NCBI GenBank assembly: GCA_011773985.1
Contig: WVWN01000062.1
Coordinates: forward strand, 76,109 to 110,114
Source: Candidatus Zixiibacteriota bacterium
GTDB lineage: Bacteria; RBG-13-66-14; B26-G2; WVWN01
Reading direction: 5' to 3'
Length of the DNA: 34,006 nucleotides
Shown: positions 25,705 to 33,457 of the stretch, one piece after another
How positions within the stretch are numbered: position 1 is the stretch's first letter
Layout of the letters: each line of letters starts with the position of its first letter
The notes under the pieces: generated by a model
Told to the model about the DNA's origin: nothing
The model's input: only the letters and a program-made list of their open reading frames with translations
Database searches by the model: none
Program-made: the position numbers and the translations under genes

Positions 25705-26547
25705 ATGCGCGTTCCGGTAATTTTAACTTGCGCGGTTTGCGCGGCGGCCGGGGCGTTCGCTTCCTACCCCGGCAAGATCGTCTTCACCTCGGACCGAGAT
25801 GGGAACCACGATATATACATAATGGAAGGCGACGGCTCCGACGTCGTGCGTTTGACGAGCGACGACGCGTACGAAGACCAGCCGGCCCTGTCGCCCGACG
25901 GCGAGCTCGTCGTATTCGTAAGTAACCGCGACGGCAACAACGAGCTCTACGTCGTCGGCGCCGACGGCAAGGGCCTACGGCGTTTAACGGATACCCTCTA
26001 CCCGGAATTGGACCCGTCCTTCTCGCCCGACGGCAAATGGGTAATATTCACGTCTATGGCCGGGGGCGACAAGGATATTTGGCGCTTGAATATTGAGACC
26101 GGCGAGACCGAGGAATTGGTCGCCGGCGAGGGCGACCAGTTTATGGGTCGCGCGGCCGCCGACGGCGCGTTGGTCTACATCGAGGACGGCGGCAACGACG
26201 ACGTCATCCTGCTCGAGGACGGCGTAAGGAGAAACCTGAGTCGGTCGCCGGGTATCGACACGATGGCGTCCTTTTCCGCGGACGGTAGGGTCATATACTT
26301 TACGAGCAACCGGGCCGGCAACTACGATCTGTTCGCGGTTAAGCGCGACGGCTCGGGCGTCCGGGAGGTGATTGCGTTAGAGAGTCTGGAGGGCCGAGCT
26401 TCGGCATCGCCCGACGGTCAGTATCTATCGATAACCTCAGATAAAGACGGCGACCTCGAGATCTACGTCATATCGCCCGAGGGCGGAGTTGTGGAGCAAT
26501 TAACCGAAAACGAGTGCCAGGATTACGAACCGTTCTGGAGCAAATAA
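25705..26547 (+). CDS. TolB-like beta-propeller protein (PD40 repeats), exported
   Basis: 280 residues. The signal peptide (VILTCAVCAAAGAFA) leads straight into six PD40/TolB-type blades: IVFTSDRDGNHDIYIM, LSPDGELVVFVSNRDGNNELYVV, FSPDGKWVIFTSMAGG, a degenerate blade around VYIEDGGNDDVILL, FSADGRVIYFTSNRAGNYDLF and ASPDGQYLSITSDKDGDLEIYVI. Six blades match the TolB C-terminal propeller, but the N-terminal TolB domain is missing and no Tol/Pal gene is nearby, so I do not call it tolB. ATG 25705 has AGGAGG 4 nt upstream. It follows the TPR gene by 21 nt. It is likely a periplasmic binding scaffold in the same envelope operon. Confidence 0.85.
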   Translation: MRVPVILTCAVCAAAGAFASYPGKIVFTSDRDGNHDIYIMEGDGSDVVRLTSDDAYEDQPALSPDGELVVFVSNRDGNNELYVVGADGKGLRRLTDTLYPELDPSFSPDGKWVIFTSMAGGDKDIWRLNIETGETEELVAGEGDQFMGRAAADGALVYIEDGGNDDVILLEDGVRRNLSRSPGIDTMASFSADGRVIYFTSNRAGNYDLFAVKRDGSGVREVIALESLEGRASASPDGQYLSITSDKDGDLEIYVISPEGGVVEQLTENECQDYEPFWSK

Positions 26548-26548
26548 C

Positions 26549-26565
26549 GGCCGCGGCGCGCGGCC
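26549..26565 (+). repeat. Perfect stem-loop between TolB-like and small-protein genes
   Basis: GGCCGCG, loop GCG, CGCGGCC: a 7-bp perfect stem with no T tract, beginning directly after the stop codon. It may mark RNA processing or stability rather than termination. Confidence 0.5.
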
Positions 26566-26583
26566 CCGCGATACGGAGGAATT

Positions 26584-26775
26584 ATGAAAAGGTTGGCCGA
26601 CGTCTTCATCGTAGCCGGTTTTGTAGGTTGGCTTTTGGCGGTATTAACCCGTCTTGCGAATCGCGACTTTATATTCCCGGCGCTTCAACTCCCGGCGCAG
26701 ACTTATCTCGATTTCGGTTGGACCTGTTTCATGGCCGCCGCGGTTTTCTTATTACGTCAGGTAAGGGACAGGTAA
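26584..26775 (+). CDS. Small two-helix membrane protein, 63 aa
   Basis: 63 residues starting at ATG 26584 with GGAGG 5 nt upstream. It has two hydrophobic segments (LADVFIVAGFVGWLLAVLT and TCFMAAAVFLLRQV) joined by a polar loop (RLANRDFIFPALQLPAQ), ending VRDR. It predicts a hairpin inner-membrane protein. I recognise no family. The gene sits 36 nt after the TolB-like gene and 1 nt before the epimerase, so it belongs to the same operon. Confidence 0.75.
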   Translation: MKRLADVFIVAGFVGWLLAVLTRLANRDFIFPALQLPAQTYLDFGWTCFMAAAVFLLRQVRDR

Positions 26776-26776
26776 A

Positions 26777-27709
26777 TTGAAGGTACTTATCACGGGCGGC
26801 GCGGGCTTCATCGGTTCCCACGTCGTCGAGCGGTACCTCTCGGCGGGGTGGGACGTGGCCGTCGTGGACGACCTCTCCACCGGGCGGGGGGATAACGTCC
26901 CGGAGGGCGCGACCTTTTACGAACTCGACATCCGCGACCTCGAGTTCGCGGAAGTAGTCGCCGCGGAGCGGCCGGACGTCCTCAGCCATCACGCCGCCCA
27001 GATGGACGTCCGCATTTCTACCGCCGAGCCGGCCTTCGACGCGGACGTGAACATTATCGGCTCGATCAAAGTGATCGAGGCGGCGCTTGGGGCGGGGGTC
27101 CGAAAGTTCATCTTCGCCTCGAGCGGGGGAGCGGTTTACGGCGAGCCCGAGAAGCTGCCGGTAGACGAGGATGCGCCGGCCCGGCCCGTCTCCCAGTACG
27201 GCTGTTCCAAGCTCGCGGTGGAGCGCTACCTCTACCTCTACGGCGTCCAACGGGGCCTCGACTACGTCGCGCTCCGGTACCCGAACGTCTACGGGCCGCG
27301 CCAGGACCCGCGCGGCGAGGCGGGCGTCACCGCCATCTTCGCCTTGAAGATGCTCGAGGGTGAGCCGTGCACGATTTACGGCGACGGCACCGAGTCCCGC
27401 GATTACGTATACATCGACGACGTCGTCGACGCGCACGCGCTGGCCGCGGAAAGCGGTTACAACGGCGTCCTCTGCATTGGCTCGAGCGAAGAGATTACGG
27501 TCCCCGAAATCTTCGCCGAGCTCTCGGCGTTGACGGGCAATAAAGTCGAGCCGCGGCGCGAGCCGCTTCGCCCGGGCGAAATACATCGCATTTGTATCTC
27601 CGGCGAGAAGGCCAAAGCGGAACTGGGCTGGGAGCCCAAGGTATTATTCGCGGACGGCCTTGCGCGGCTGGTAGAGCACGTGCAGGAGAACAGGGGTCGT
27701 TACGCGTAG
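26777..27709 (+). CDS. NAD-dependent nucleotide-sugar epimerase/dehydratase (GalE-like, extended SDR)
   Basis: 310 residues from a TTG start 1 nt after the upstream stop. The Rossmann motif ITGGAGFIGSHVVE is at the N terminus; the catalytic motif YGCSK gives Tyr141 and Lys145, with an upstream SSGGAVYGEP serine region. Further family segments are LRYPNVYGPRQDP, SRDYVYIDDVVDAH and the C-terminal RPGEIHRICISGEKAKAELGW. Extended SDRs of this type interconvert UDP-sugars (UDP-glucose 4-epimerase) or act on dTDP- or GDP-sugars. The best match is the GalE-like group common in archaea and candidate phyla; the exact substrate is not readable. It is the last gene of the htrA operon and ends at a strong terminator. 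It may feed activated sugars to surface glycan synthesis such as the 9146-16161 cluster. Confidence 0.9.
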   Translation: MKVLITGGAGFIGSHVVERYLSAGWDVAVVDDLSTGRGDNVPEGATFYELDIRDLEFAEVVAAERPDVLSHHAAQMDVRISTAEPAFDADVNIIGSIKVIEAALGAGVRKFIFASSGGAVYGEPEKLPVDEDAPARPVSQYGCSKLAVERYLYLYGVQRGLDYVALRYPNVYGPRQDPRGEAGVTAIFALKMLEGEPCTIYGDGTESRDYVYIDDVVDAHALAAESGYNGVLCIGSSEEITVPEIFAELSALTGNKVEPRREPLRPGEIHRICISGEKAKAELGWEPKVLFADGLARLVEHVQENRGRYA

Positions 27710-27795
27710 AAACGACGGCAGCCGGAACGTTGTTCTTCCTCAGCGGCCGCGCTTGTATTACGGCGTTTTATAAATTAAATATAGATCGTTCTGAG

Positions 27796-27826
27796 AAAAA
27801 CGCCGGCCTCCGGGCCGGCGTCTTTT
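27796..27826. terminator. Bidirectional intrinsic terminator between convergent genes
   Basis: 9-bp stem ACGCCGGCC (27800-27808) and GGCCGGCGT (27813-27821), loop TCCG, with CTTTT on the right and five A on the left, serving the epimerase (plus) and the barrel gene (minus). Confidence 0.88.
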
Positions 27827-27845
27827 ATACGCGGCTTATTGTGGG

Positions 27846-28499
27846 TTAAAAGACGAACTCCGGGCCGAGGTATAAGAACGGCGACCCAAAAGTTGAGTAA
27901 GCGACCATGCCCTCGTAAAACCCGAAGTTATCCGACAAGCCGCCCGCGGATACCCTCAGACGGATGGACTGAATCAGCGGCACGTGGCCCTCAACGCCAA
28001 ATTTCGTAGTAACCAGATAATCGAGGCCGTTACCCTTTACTACGATACCGCCGCGATAAGAGAAGTAGAAGTCGACCAATCCCTCGCCGTCCGCGAACCC
28101 GGCGACTGCTCCGAACCTACCGCCAAAGCCGATGTTATCGTGACTTATGTCCTCGAGGGGCGGCCCCATTTTCCAAGTCGGTGTTTTTCCGTAGCTGATA
28201 AGAGGTGCGAAGTAAAGGTCGACCGGGTTGTCGTAGGTAACTTTCACGACGAGGTAGTTGTCGAAATTTAGCATGTAAAAACCGTAATCCTTGTTTTTCG
28301 CCGTCCATTTCCGGTAGTCGAGAGATAATCTGTAACCGAACGGTTTGCCGTCGATGCCGAAAGCCGCGTTAAACGTCGGCGCGGCGCGCCGGTATCCTTC
28401 GCCGGCCCACACGCCCAAGCATACCGAAACGTCCTTTGCGGCGACCGCGACGGTTGCTGAGGCCGCTAGGACGCCCATAACGATAATTCCCTTCCGCAT
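27846..28499 (-). CDS. Outer-membrane beta-barrel-like protein
   Basis: 217 residues. The signal peptide (GIIVMGVLAASATVAVAA) is followed by alternating-hydrophobicity beta strands rich in aromatic residues (GYRLSLDYRKW, YGFYMLNFDNYLVVKVTYD, VDFYFSYRGGIVVKG, FLYLGPEFVF). The C-terminal Phe is the usual outer-membrane assembly signal. Size and strand count suggest an 8-10 strand barrel. I do not recognise a specific family. ATG 28499 is chosen over GTG 28508 because GGAGG lies 8 nt before the ATG and would overlap the GTG. Confidence 0.7.
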   Translation of the reverse strand: MRKGIIVMGVLAASATVAVAAKDVSVCLGVWAGEGYRRAAPTFNAAFGIDGKPFGYRLSLDYRKWTAKNKDYGFYMLNFDNYLVVKVTYDNPVDLYFAPLISYGKTPTWKMGPPLEDISHDNIGFGGRFGAVAGFADGEGLVDFYFSYRGGIVVKGNGLDYLVTTKFGVEGHVPLIQSIRLRVSAGGLSDNFGFYEGMVAYSTFGSPFLYLGPEFVF

Positions 28500-28968
28500 A
28501 GGATCCACCTCCGTGCGTTTTACGGGTTATGACGTTGATTGGCCACGTTAACCTTAAACTATTTTTTACGAATTGCATTATTCTCCCGCCGGGTCAGTTC
28601 GTTAAGGATTTTTTAAGTTTTTTCGGAGCCGCGCGAAAGCGGCTAAGATTACCCCGTCCGAGAAGCACCCCATACTGCCGCCTCCCGAAGCCTTTTCGAA
28701 AAACGTTTTTAACCGGTAACCACATTTTACCCTCGTTCGGTGGTCATTAAATCGAGTCTTATTCTTTAGATATTTATTAATAAATCGCTTTAATATATTT
28801 TATGTAACCGATTGGCTATAAACGTAATATAATACGGGAATTTTTATATATTAAAACGACGGCCTGGATGCCCGCAGCCCCCTCGTCGCCGTCGCCGTGA
28901 TCGGCGCGACCGTCAAATTTACCTATTACTCGGCCCCGCCAATCCTTGTTTGCCTGGAACCCGGAATG
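28500..28968. other. 469-bp gene-free, AT-rich region
   Basis: I see no gene. It contains a small hairpin (AGCCGC/GCGGCT, 28627-28644), palindromic TTTTCGAAAA and AAAACGTTTT near 28696-28710, and a TATAAT at 28828-28833 without a matching -35. Composition is clearly more AT-rich than the coding regions between about 28740 and 28860. It separates two minus-strand genes, so it should hold the end of the leuS transcript and the promoter of the barrel gene, but I could not pin either. Confidence 0.5.
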
Positions 28969-31476
28969 TTACCTACATATTATATTAAAAATCTTATCGG
29001 GCACAAGGATTTTTTTAGCTACGGCCTTTCCCTCCAGGTGGCGCGCGACGTTGGCGTCCGCCGAGGCCGCGGCGAAGACCTCCTCCTCGCTCGCGCCCGC
29101 GGCCACGTCGACGCGGCCGCGCACCTTCCCGTTTACCTGGATTACGACCGTAACCAGCGCCGCCGCGGTGGCTTCGGCGTCGTACTCCTCCCACTTCTCG
29201 CGGAAGACCGTGTCGCCGTGACCCGCGCGGCGCCAGAGCTCCTCCGCCATATGGGGCGCGAAAGGCGCCAGCATTTTAATTAAATGGTGGAGGGCGTAGC
29301 CGAAGGCCGGAGATTTTCGGTTCTCGAAGGCGTAGAGCCGGTTCACGAACTCCATCAAGAACGCGACGCACGTATTGAAGTGCAGGCGTTCCAGGTCGTC
29401 CGTTACGCGCTTGAGGGTACGGTGCGTCGCGACGTAGAGGTCCCTTTCCGCGGCCGACAGCGACGCCGCGTCTACCGACGCGCGGACGCCCTCTATATTC
29501 CCGTCGACCAGGCGCCAAACGCGCCCCAGCCACCGCGCCGTGCCGCCGACCCCTTCCTCGGTCCACTCCATATCTTTGCCCGGCGGGCCGGCGAACGTTA
29601 TATAGACGCGCGCGACGTCGGCGCCGTGTTCGGCGATGAAAGGCCCCGCCGCCACCGTGTTTCCTTTCGACTTCGACATTACCTCCATCGACGACGAGCC
29701 GTCGGCTTTCGGTACGCGGGCCTTGACCATACCCTGGTTGAAGAAGAGGGGGAAGGGTTCGACGTCCCGCACGAGGCCGACGTCGGCCAAAAACTTTTGG
29801 AAGAAGCGCGCGTACAGCAGGTGGCTGACGGCGTGCTCGTCGCCGCCGACGTACTGGTCGACCGGCATCCAGAAGTTGACGCGCGCCGGCTTCCACGGCG
29901 CGTCGGCGTTACGGGCGTCGCAGTAGCGCAGGAAGTACCAGCTCGAGTCCACGTACGTGTCCATCGTATCGGCGTCGCGCTCCGCCGGGCCGCCGCACTT
30001 CGGACACGTCGTTTCTATGAACTCGCGGCAACTCGCGAGCGGCGAGCGTTCCGCGGGCGTGAAGTCCACCTCGTCCTCGGGGGGAAGCAGTACCGGCAAC
30101 TCCTCGTACGGGACCGCGATTTCGCCGCACGCGGCGCAGTGGACTATCGGTATGGGCGCGCCCCAGTAGCGCTGGCGGCTTATGAGCCAGTCGTGGAGGT
30201 GGTAGTTAACCGCCGGCCGGCCCCAACCGCCCTTCGGGCCGTCTTCGGCCAGCCTGGCGTTACCCTCCTCGGACGTAAGGCCGGAGTAGGGGCCCGAGCT
30301 TTCCATAACGCCGTAATCCTCGAAAGCCTCCGTCATCTCGCGCTCGTCGGCGAGCTCGCCGTCGACGGCGCGTATGACAGGCACTACCGGAATATCGTAT
30401 TTACGGGCGAAGAGAAAGTCGCGTTGGTCATGGGCCGGCACGCCCATGACCGCGCCCTCGCCGTAGCTTATCAAAACGTAATCCGCTACCCATATTGGTA
30501 TCTCGTCGCCGCTGAGCGGGTTGCGGGCGTAGCGGCCGGTAAAGACGCCGGCCTTCTCGGTCGCCGCGGCGGCGCGGTCGACTTCTTTTTTCTTCACGGC
30601 CTCGCGGCAGAACGTCTCGATGTCGCTTTTGGTCGGGAGGCCTTCGGTTAATTCCGCGATAGCCGGGTGCTCGGGCGCGAGGGCCATAAAGGTTACGCCG
30701 TAAAGGGTGTCGCCGCGCGTGGTGAAGACGTCGAAGTGTCGGTCGCCGCCGCCCACCACCGGGAAGCGGACCGTCAAACCTTCGCTGCGACCTATCCAGT
30801 TGCGTTGTAAGGTTATTACGTGGCGGGGCCAGTTCTTTTCGATAAGCTCGAGATCGTCGAGCAGGCGGTCCGCGTAGGCGGTGATTTTGAAGTACCATTG
30901 CTTCAGGTGGCGCCGCTCCACGGGCGTGTCGCAGCGGTAACAGGCGCCCTCGACGACCTGCTCGTTGGCGAGGACGGTATTACAGCTCGGGCAGAAGTTA
31001 GCCGGGCCCGAGGCGCGGTAGGCCAGGCCGCGCTCGTATAATTTCAGGAAGAGCCATTGCGTCCATATGTAATAGTCGGGTCGGCAGGCCGCGATTTCGC
31101 GGCGCCAGTCGTAGCCGACGCCCGCGCGCTTGAGCGTCTCGCGCGAGGTCGCGATGTTCTCCTCGGTCCAGGCGGTGGGCGACACGCCCCGCTGGATGGC
31201 GGCGTTCTCCGCCGGCAGGCCGAAGCTGTCCCACCCGATCGGATGGAGGACTTCGTAGCCCCGCATCATTTTGTAACGGTTGAGTACGTCGCCGATGAAG
31301 TAGTTCTTCATGTGGCCGACGTGCAGGTCCCCGGAGGGGTAGGGGAACATTTCCAGAAGATAGAACTTGGGTTTTGGCGAATCCTCGTTGGCTTCGAAGA
31401 GGCCTATCTCTTCCCAGAATTCCTGCCATCGCCTTTCGACGGCCGGCGCGTCGTAGTCGTCGTTGGTTTTTGTCAC
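28969..31476 (-). CDS. leuS: Leucyl-tRNA synthetase
   Basis: 835 residues, the usual length of bacterial LeuRS. Class Ia motifs: HVGH at 52-55 (PSGDLHVGHMKNY) and VMSKS at 599-603, a variant of KMSKS with the first Lys replaced by Val. The zinc-type cluster CPSCN...CYRCD is present, as are the CP1 editing domain (TTRGDTLYG, GVPAHDQRDFLFARKYDIPV), the DWLISRQRYWGAPIP segment and the anticodon-binding domain with the C-terminal VQVNGKVRGR. It charges tRNA-Leu with leucine and edits mischarged amino acids. The start is GTG 31476 with GAGG upstream. It follows hemW but has its own promoter (31652-31624) and a 140-nt leader with a Leu-rich leader ORF and an intrinsic terminator, indicating attenuation by leucyl-tRNA supply. 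Confidence 0.97.
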   Translation of the reverse strand: MTKTNDDYDAPAVERRWQEFWEEIGLFEANEDSPKPKFYLLEMFPYPSGDLHVGHMKNYFIGDVLNRYKMMRGYEVLHPIGWDSFGLPAENAAIQRGVSPTAWTEENIATSRETLKRAGVGYDWRREIAACRPDYYIWTQWLFLKLYERGLAYRASGPANFCPSCNTVLANEQVVEGACYRCDTPVERRHLKQWYFKITAYADRLLDDLELIEKNWPRHVITLQRNWIGRSEGLTVRFPVVGGGDRHFDVFTTRGDTLYGVTFMALAPEHPAIAELTEGLPTKSDIETFCREAVKKKEVDRAAAATEKAGVFTGRYARNPLSGDEIPIWVADYVLISYGEGAVMGVPAHDQRDFLFARKYDIPVVPVIRAVDGELADEREMTEAFEDYGVMESSGPYSGLTSEEGNARLAEDGPKGGWGRPAVNYHLHDWLISRQRYWGAPIPIVHCAACGEIAVPYEELPVLLPPEDEVDFTPAERSPLASCREFIETTCPKCGGPAERDADTMDTYVDSSWYFLRYCDARNADAPWKPARVNFWMPVDQYVGGDEHAVSHLLYARFFQKFLADVGLVRDVEPFPLFFNQGMVKARVPKADGSSSMEVMSKSKGNTVAAGPFIAEHGADVARVYITFAGPPGKDMEWTEEGVGGTARWLGRVWRLVDGNIEGVRASVDAASLSAAERDLYVATHRTLKRVTDDLERLHFNTCVAFLMEFVNRLYAFENRKSPAFGYALHHLIKMLAPFAPHMAEELWRRAGHGDTVFREKWEEYDAEATAAALVTVVIQVNGKVRGRVDVAAGASEEEVFAAASADANVARHLEGKAVAKKILVPDKIFNIICR

Positions 31477-31505
31477 GGCCTCGGACCTCGGCGAGTATAA
31501 TTATG

Positions 31506-31529
31506 AAAACGGCGGGCCGAGCGCCCGCC
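31506..31529 (-). terminator. Attenuator terminator in the leuS leader
   Basis: On the minus strand GGCGGGC (31529-31523), loop GCTCG, GCCCGCC (31517-31511), then G and T4 (31509-31506). It lies 30 nt before the leuS start codon, so full termination here would silence the gene. Confidence 0.75.
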
Positions 31530-31566
31530 TGTGGTCTTTTATGGATATACTACCGCTGGCGGACGC
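31521..31566 (-). promoter_or_regulatory. Predicted antiterminator pairing in the leuS leader
   Basis: GCGTCCGCC (31566-31558), directly after the leader stop codon, can pair with GGCGGGCGC (31529-31521) over 9 bp with one G-U. The latter contains the whole 5' arm of the terminator, so the two structures exclude each other. The loop between is 28 nt. Confidence 0.65.
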
Positions 31567-31617
31567 TCACGCTTCCTCTAGAAGTAGAGCCAGTTGCCGG
31601 CAACCTTCGTTACGCAT
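31567..31617 (-). CDS. leuS leader peptide, 16 aa, Leu-rich
   Basis: The ORF ATG CGT AAC GAA GGT TGC and so on encodes MRNEGCRQLALLLEEA. Codons 9-13 are CTG GCT CTA CTT CTA: four leucines in five codons, three of them codons that look rare in this GC-rich window, where CTC and CTG dominate. The Leu codons sit in a small hairpin (CTCTA/TAGAG). The stop codon abuts the antiterminator segment, so a ribosome finishing the peptide would cover it, while one stalled at the Leu codons would leave it free. Predicted +1 of the promoter falls at or within a base or two of the ATG, so translation would be leaderless, and no Shine-Dalgarno exists. That is the weak point of the call. Confidence 0.65.
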   Translation of the reverse strand: MRNEGCRQLALLLEEA

Positions 31618-31623
31618 CGCCGT

Positions 31624-31652
31624 TTTATAACATAAATTTAAGGCCGGGTCAA
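31624..31652 (-). promoter_or_regulatory. Promoter of leuS
   Basis: On the minus strand TTGACC (31652-31647), exactly 17 nt, TATAAA (31629-31624). It begins 3 bp after the hemW stop codon; predicted RNA start is about 31617. Confidence 0.75.
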
Positions 31653-31654
31653 CG

Positions 31655-32776
31655 TTAAATTAAGCGGCTGAATACCTCGTCCGAGAGGAACAGGCCCCGG
31701 CGGCTCAGGCGTACGTTGTCGCCATCTACCGTTACCAAACCGGTCCCGGCTAATTCGGCCAACTCGTTTTTATAATAAACCTTCGGATTGACCCCCGTCC
31801 GCTCTTCGAACGCCGCGGCGTCTAAGCCGGCCGTAAGGCGAAGGCCCAAAACGGCCGCGGTCCGCATCTCGCGATAAGGGTCCGACGGTTCGGGGTTCGC
31901 CAAGGGCCAGCGCCCGGTGGCCGCCTCGGCGAAGTATTCGTCCAATTCCCGCGGGTTCCGATATCTGCCGCGGCGCCAATGGCTCGCCGCCGAGGGCCCG
32001 AAGCCGAGGTACTCCTCGTCTCGCCAATATTTGAGGTTGTGGCGGCACTCGCGCCCGGGCCGGGCGAAGTTCGATATCTCGTATTGGACCAAGCCGCCGG
32101 CGGCCAGGAGCTCGAGCGCGTCGTAGTACATCGCGGCTTGCTCGTCGTCCCCGGGGAATACGTAGGCCGCGCGTTCGCGGAAGAGCTCGACGTCCGCCTC
32201 GAGCGTGAGGGCGTATATGGATACGTGTTCCGGCTTCAACGCGAGCGCGCGCCGCAGGTCCGCGGCCCAACCCCGGCGTTCCTGGCCCGGCAGGCCGTAC
32301 ATCATATCCAAAGAGACGTTATCGAAGCCTTTGGCCCGCGCGCGCCAATAGGCGTCCTCCGCCTCCGTCGGCTCGTGCCGCCGTCCCAAAATCGTCAACG
32401 TCGCGGCGTCGAAGGTTTGCATCCCGAGCGACAGGCGGTTAACGCCCGCCGCGGCCAACGCGTCCAAAATTTCCGGCGACAGCGTCTCCGGGTTGGCCTC
32501 GCAGGTCACTTCGGCGCCCGGCGCGACGGGAAAGTGGTTCGCCGCGGCCGTTAAGATGCGGCCGAGCCCCTCGGCGCCAAGGACGGGAGGCGTCCCGCCG
32601 CCCAGGTAGAGCGTGTCCGCGCGCGCCTCCCCGACGTATAGCGCCGCGGCCTCAAGCTCACCCCCGAGCGCGACGACGTAACGTCTTACAAGGTCTTCGT
32701 CATATACGTTGGTCGCGAAGTCGCAGTAACTGCACCGGCTCGAGCAAAAAGGTACGTGTACGTATATGCCCAACAT
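31655..32776 (-). CDS. hemW: HemW-type radical SAM protein (coproporphyrinogen oxidase-like)
   Basis: 373 residues. The radical-SAM cluster motif CxxxCxxC is at Cys11, Cys15 and Cys18 (FCSSRCSYCDF), followed by LYLGGGTPPVL, EVTCEANPETL, NRLSLGMQTF and LDMMYGLPGQ, then the HemW C-terminal part (ISNFARPGRECRHNLKYW, YLGFGPSAASHW). HemW proteins bind heme and act as heme chaperones. They are routinely mis-annotated as HemN; length and the HNLKYW region favour HemW. ATG 32776 is chosen; TTG codons at 32785 and 32788 lie at the end of the T tract of the preceding terminator. There is no Shine-Dalgarno, and the start is only 10 nt behind that T tract, so its transcription signal is unclear. Confidence 0.88.
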   Translation of the reverse strand: MLGIYVHVPFCSSRCSYCDFATNVYDEDLVRRYVVALGGELEAAALYVGEARADTLYLGGGTPPVLGAEGLGRILTAAANHFPVAPGAEVTCEANPETLSPEILDALAAAGVNRLSLGMQTFDAATLTILGRRHEPTEAEDAYWRARAKGFDNVSLDMMYGLPGQERRGWAADLRRALALKPEHVSIYALTLEADVELFRERAAYVFPGDDEQAAMYYDALELLAAGGLVQYEISNFARPGRECRHNLKYWRDEEYLGFGPSAASHWRRGRYRNPRELDEYFAEAATGRWPLANPEPSDPYREMRTAAVLGLRLTAGLDAAAFEERTGVNPKVYYKNELAELAGTGLVTVDGDNVRLSRRGLFLSDEVFSRLI

Positions 32777-32786
32777 ATTTCGCAAC

Positions 32787-32811
32787 AAAAAAGGGGCGAC
32801 GCCGTCGCCCC
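32787..32811 (-). terminator. Intrinsic terminator after the lipoprotein gene, directly before hemW
   Basis: On the minus strand GGGGCGAC (32811-32804), loop GGC, GTCGCCCC (32800-32793) and T6 (32792-32787). Confidence 0.88.
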
Positions 32812-32834
32812 CTTCGCCGCGGCTTACTTTACGG

Positions 32835-33413
32835 CTATTCGGCGGCCGTGAAATCCCACCATTTCCTTAGCCGCCAACGGTCCTTGCCCTCTTGGTTTTT
32901 GTATTTCTCGAATTCGAAATTGCAGTAACCTTTATCGGCGTGGTAGCCGTTCAGCTCGTCCACCATGACGAGTAAATTGATGGATACGTTGTCGGCTCGG
33001 AACGTCGTCGCGGTCGGCTCCGGTTCGCCGACGTTTCGGGTCGGTATGGTGAGGTTGATGCTGTAAGCATTTTCGAACATATTTTCGGTAGCGTCCCAGT
33101 CCTCGGTATAGCTCCACGATTCCGGGATTATGTATTCCTTGCCCGGCGGTTTCTGGCCCACGTCGTCGGGGTCGAAGTAGAAGACGAAGCTGGCGCTCAG
33201 CGCCTTTTTATAATTTTCGATGAGCTTTTGATTGTAAGCGGTCTCGATATTTTTCAGGACGTTGGCCGGCGTGGTCATCTCGGGCGCCGGTTCGGGGGGC
33301 TGTTCTTCGGGGGGGCTGAACAAACACCCCGTGAACGTCAGCGTCGCCGCGGCCAGCGCGGCGGCGGCAAGGCCGTTCCGCGCTATTCTTAAATTTTTAT
33401 TGTACTTCTTCAT
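32835..33413 (-). CDS. Lipoprotein of unknown function, possibly SnoaL/NTF2-like
   Basis: 192 residues. An N-terminal export signal ends in LTFTGC, giving a lipidated Cys at residue 30, followed by a proline-rich linker (SPPEEQPPEPAPEM). The folded part begins with a helix containing TPANVLKNIETAYNQKLIENY, then ALSASFVFYFDPDDVG, SWSYTEDWDATENMF, SINLTIP, and strands ending WRLRKWWDFTAAE. The helix-then-sheet pattern around 'Y..k..e.Y...ls..F.F.f' recalls NTF2/SnoaL-like lipoproteins frequent in candidate-phylum genomes; I have no functional evidence. The start ATG has GAGGAG 3-4 nt upstream. It is driven by a perfect-consensus promoter (33458-33486) and ends at a strong terminator, so it is a monocistronic and probably well-expressed gene. 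Confidence 0.75.
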   Translation of the reverse strand: MKKYNKNLRIARNGLAAAALAAATLTFTGCLFSPPEEQPPEPAPEMTTPANVLKNIETAYNQKLIENYKKALSASFVFYFDPDDVGQKPPGKEYIIPESWSYTEDWDATENMFENAYSINLTIPTRNVGEPEPTATTFRADNVSINLLVMVDELNGYHADKGYCNFEFEKYKNQEGKDRWRLRKWWDFTAAE

Positions 33414-33457
33414 CGGCTCCTCACGACTTTTATCCTCTGGTTTTGTTAACCCTACGT

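Noticed and set aside
28828-28833. Promoter from TATAAT in the 28.8-kb gap
   Set aside because: No acceptable -35 at 15-19 nt and no gene downstream on that strand; AT-rich DNA gives such matches by chance.
28946-28968. tRNA 3' half near the leuS stop (CCGGGTTCCAGGC on the minus strand)
   Set aside because: The T-arm stem does not close and no acceptor or anticodon arm can be built around it.
29284-30651. Long plus-strand ORF of 455 codons opposite leuS
   Set aside because: It lies wholly antisense to a clearly homologous LeuRS; in GC-rich DNA stop codons are rare in shadow frames. Its translation is Arg/Val-rich without any domain pattern.
31477-31654. T-box riboswitch in the leuS leader
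   Set aside because: There is no AGGGTGG-type T-box sequence and the leader is short; the Leu-codon ORF with competing stems explains it better.
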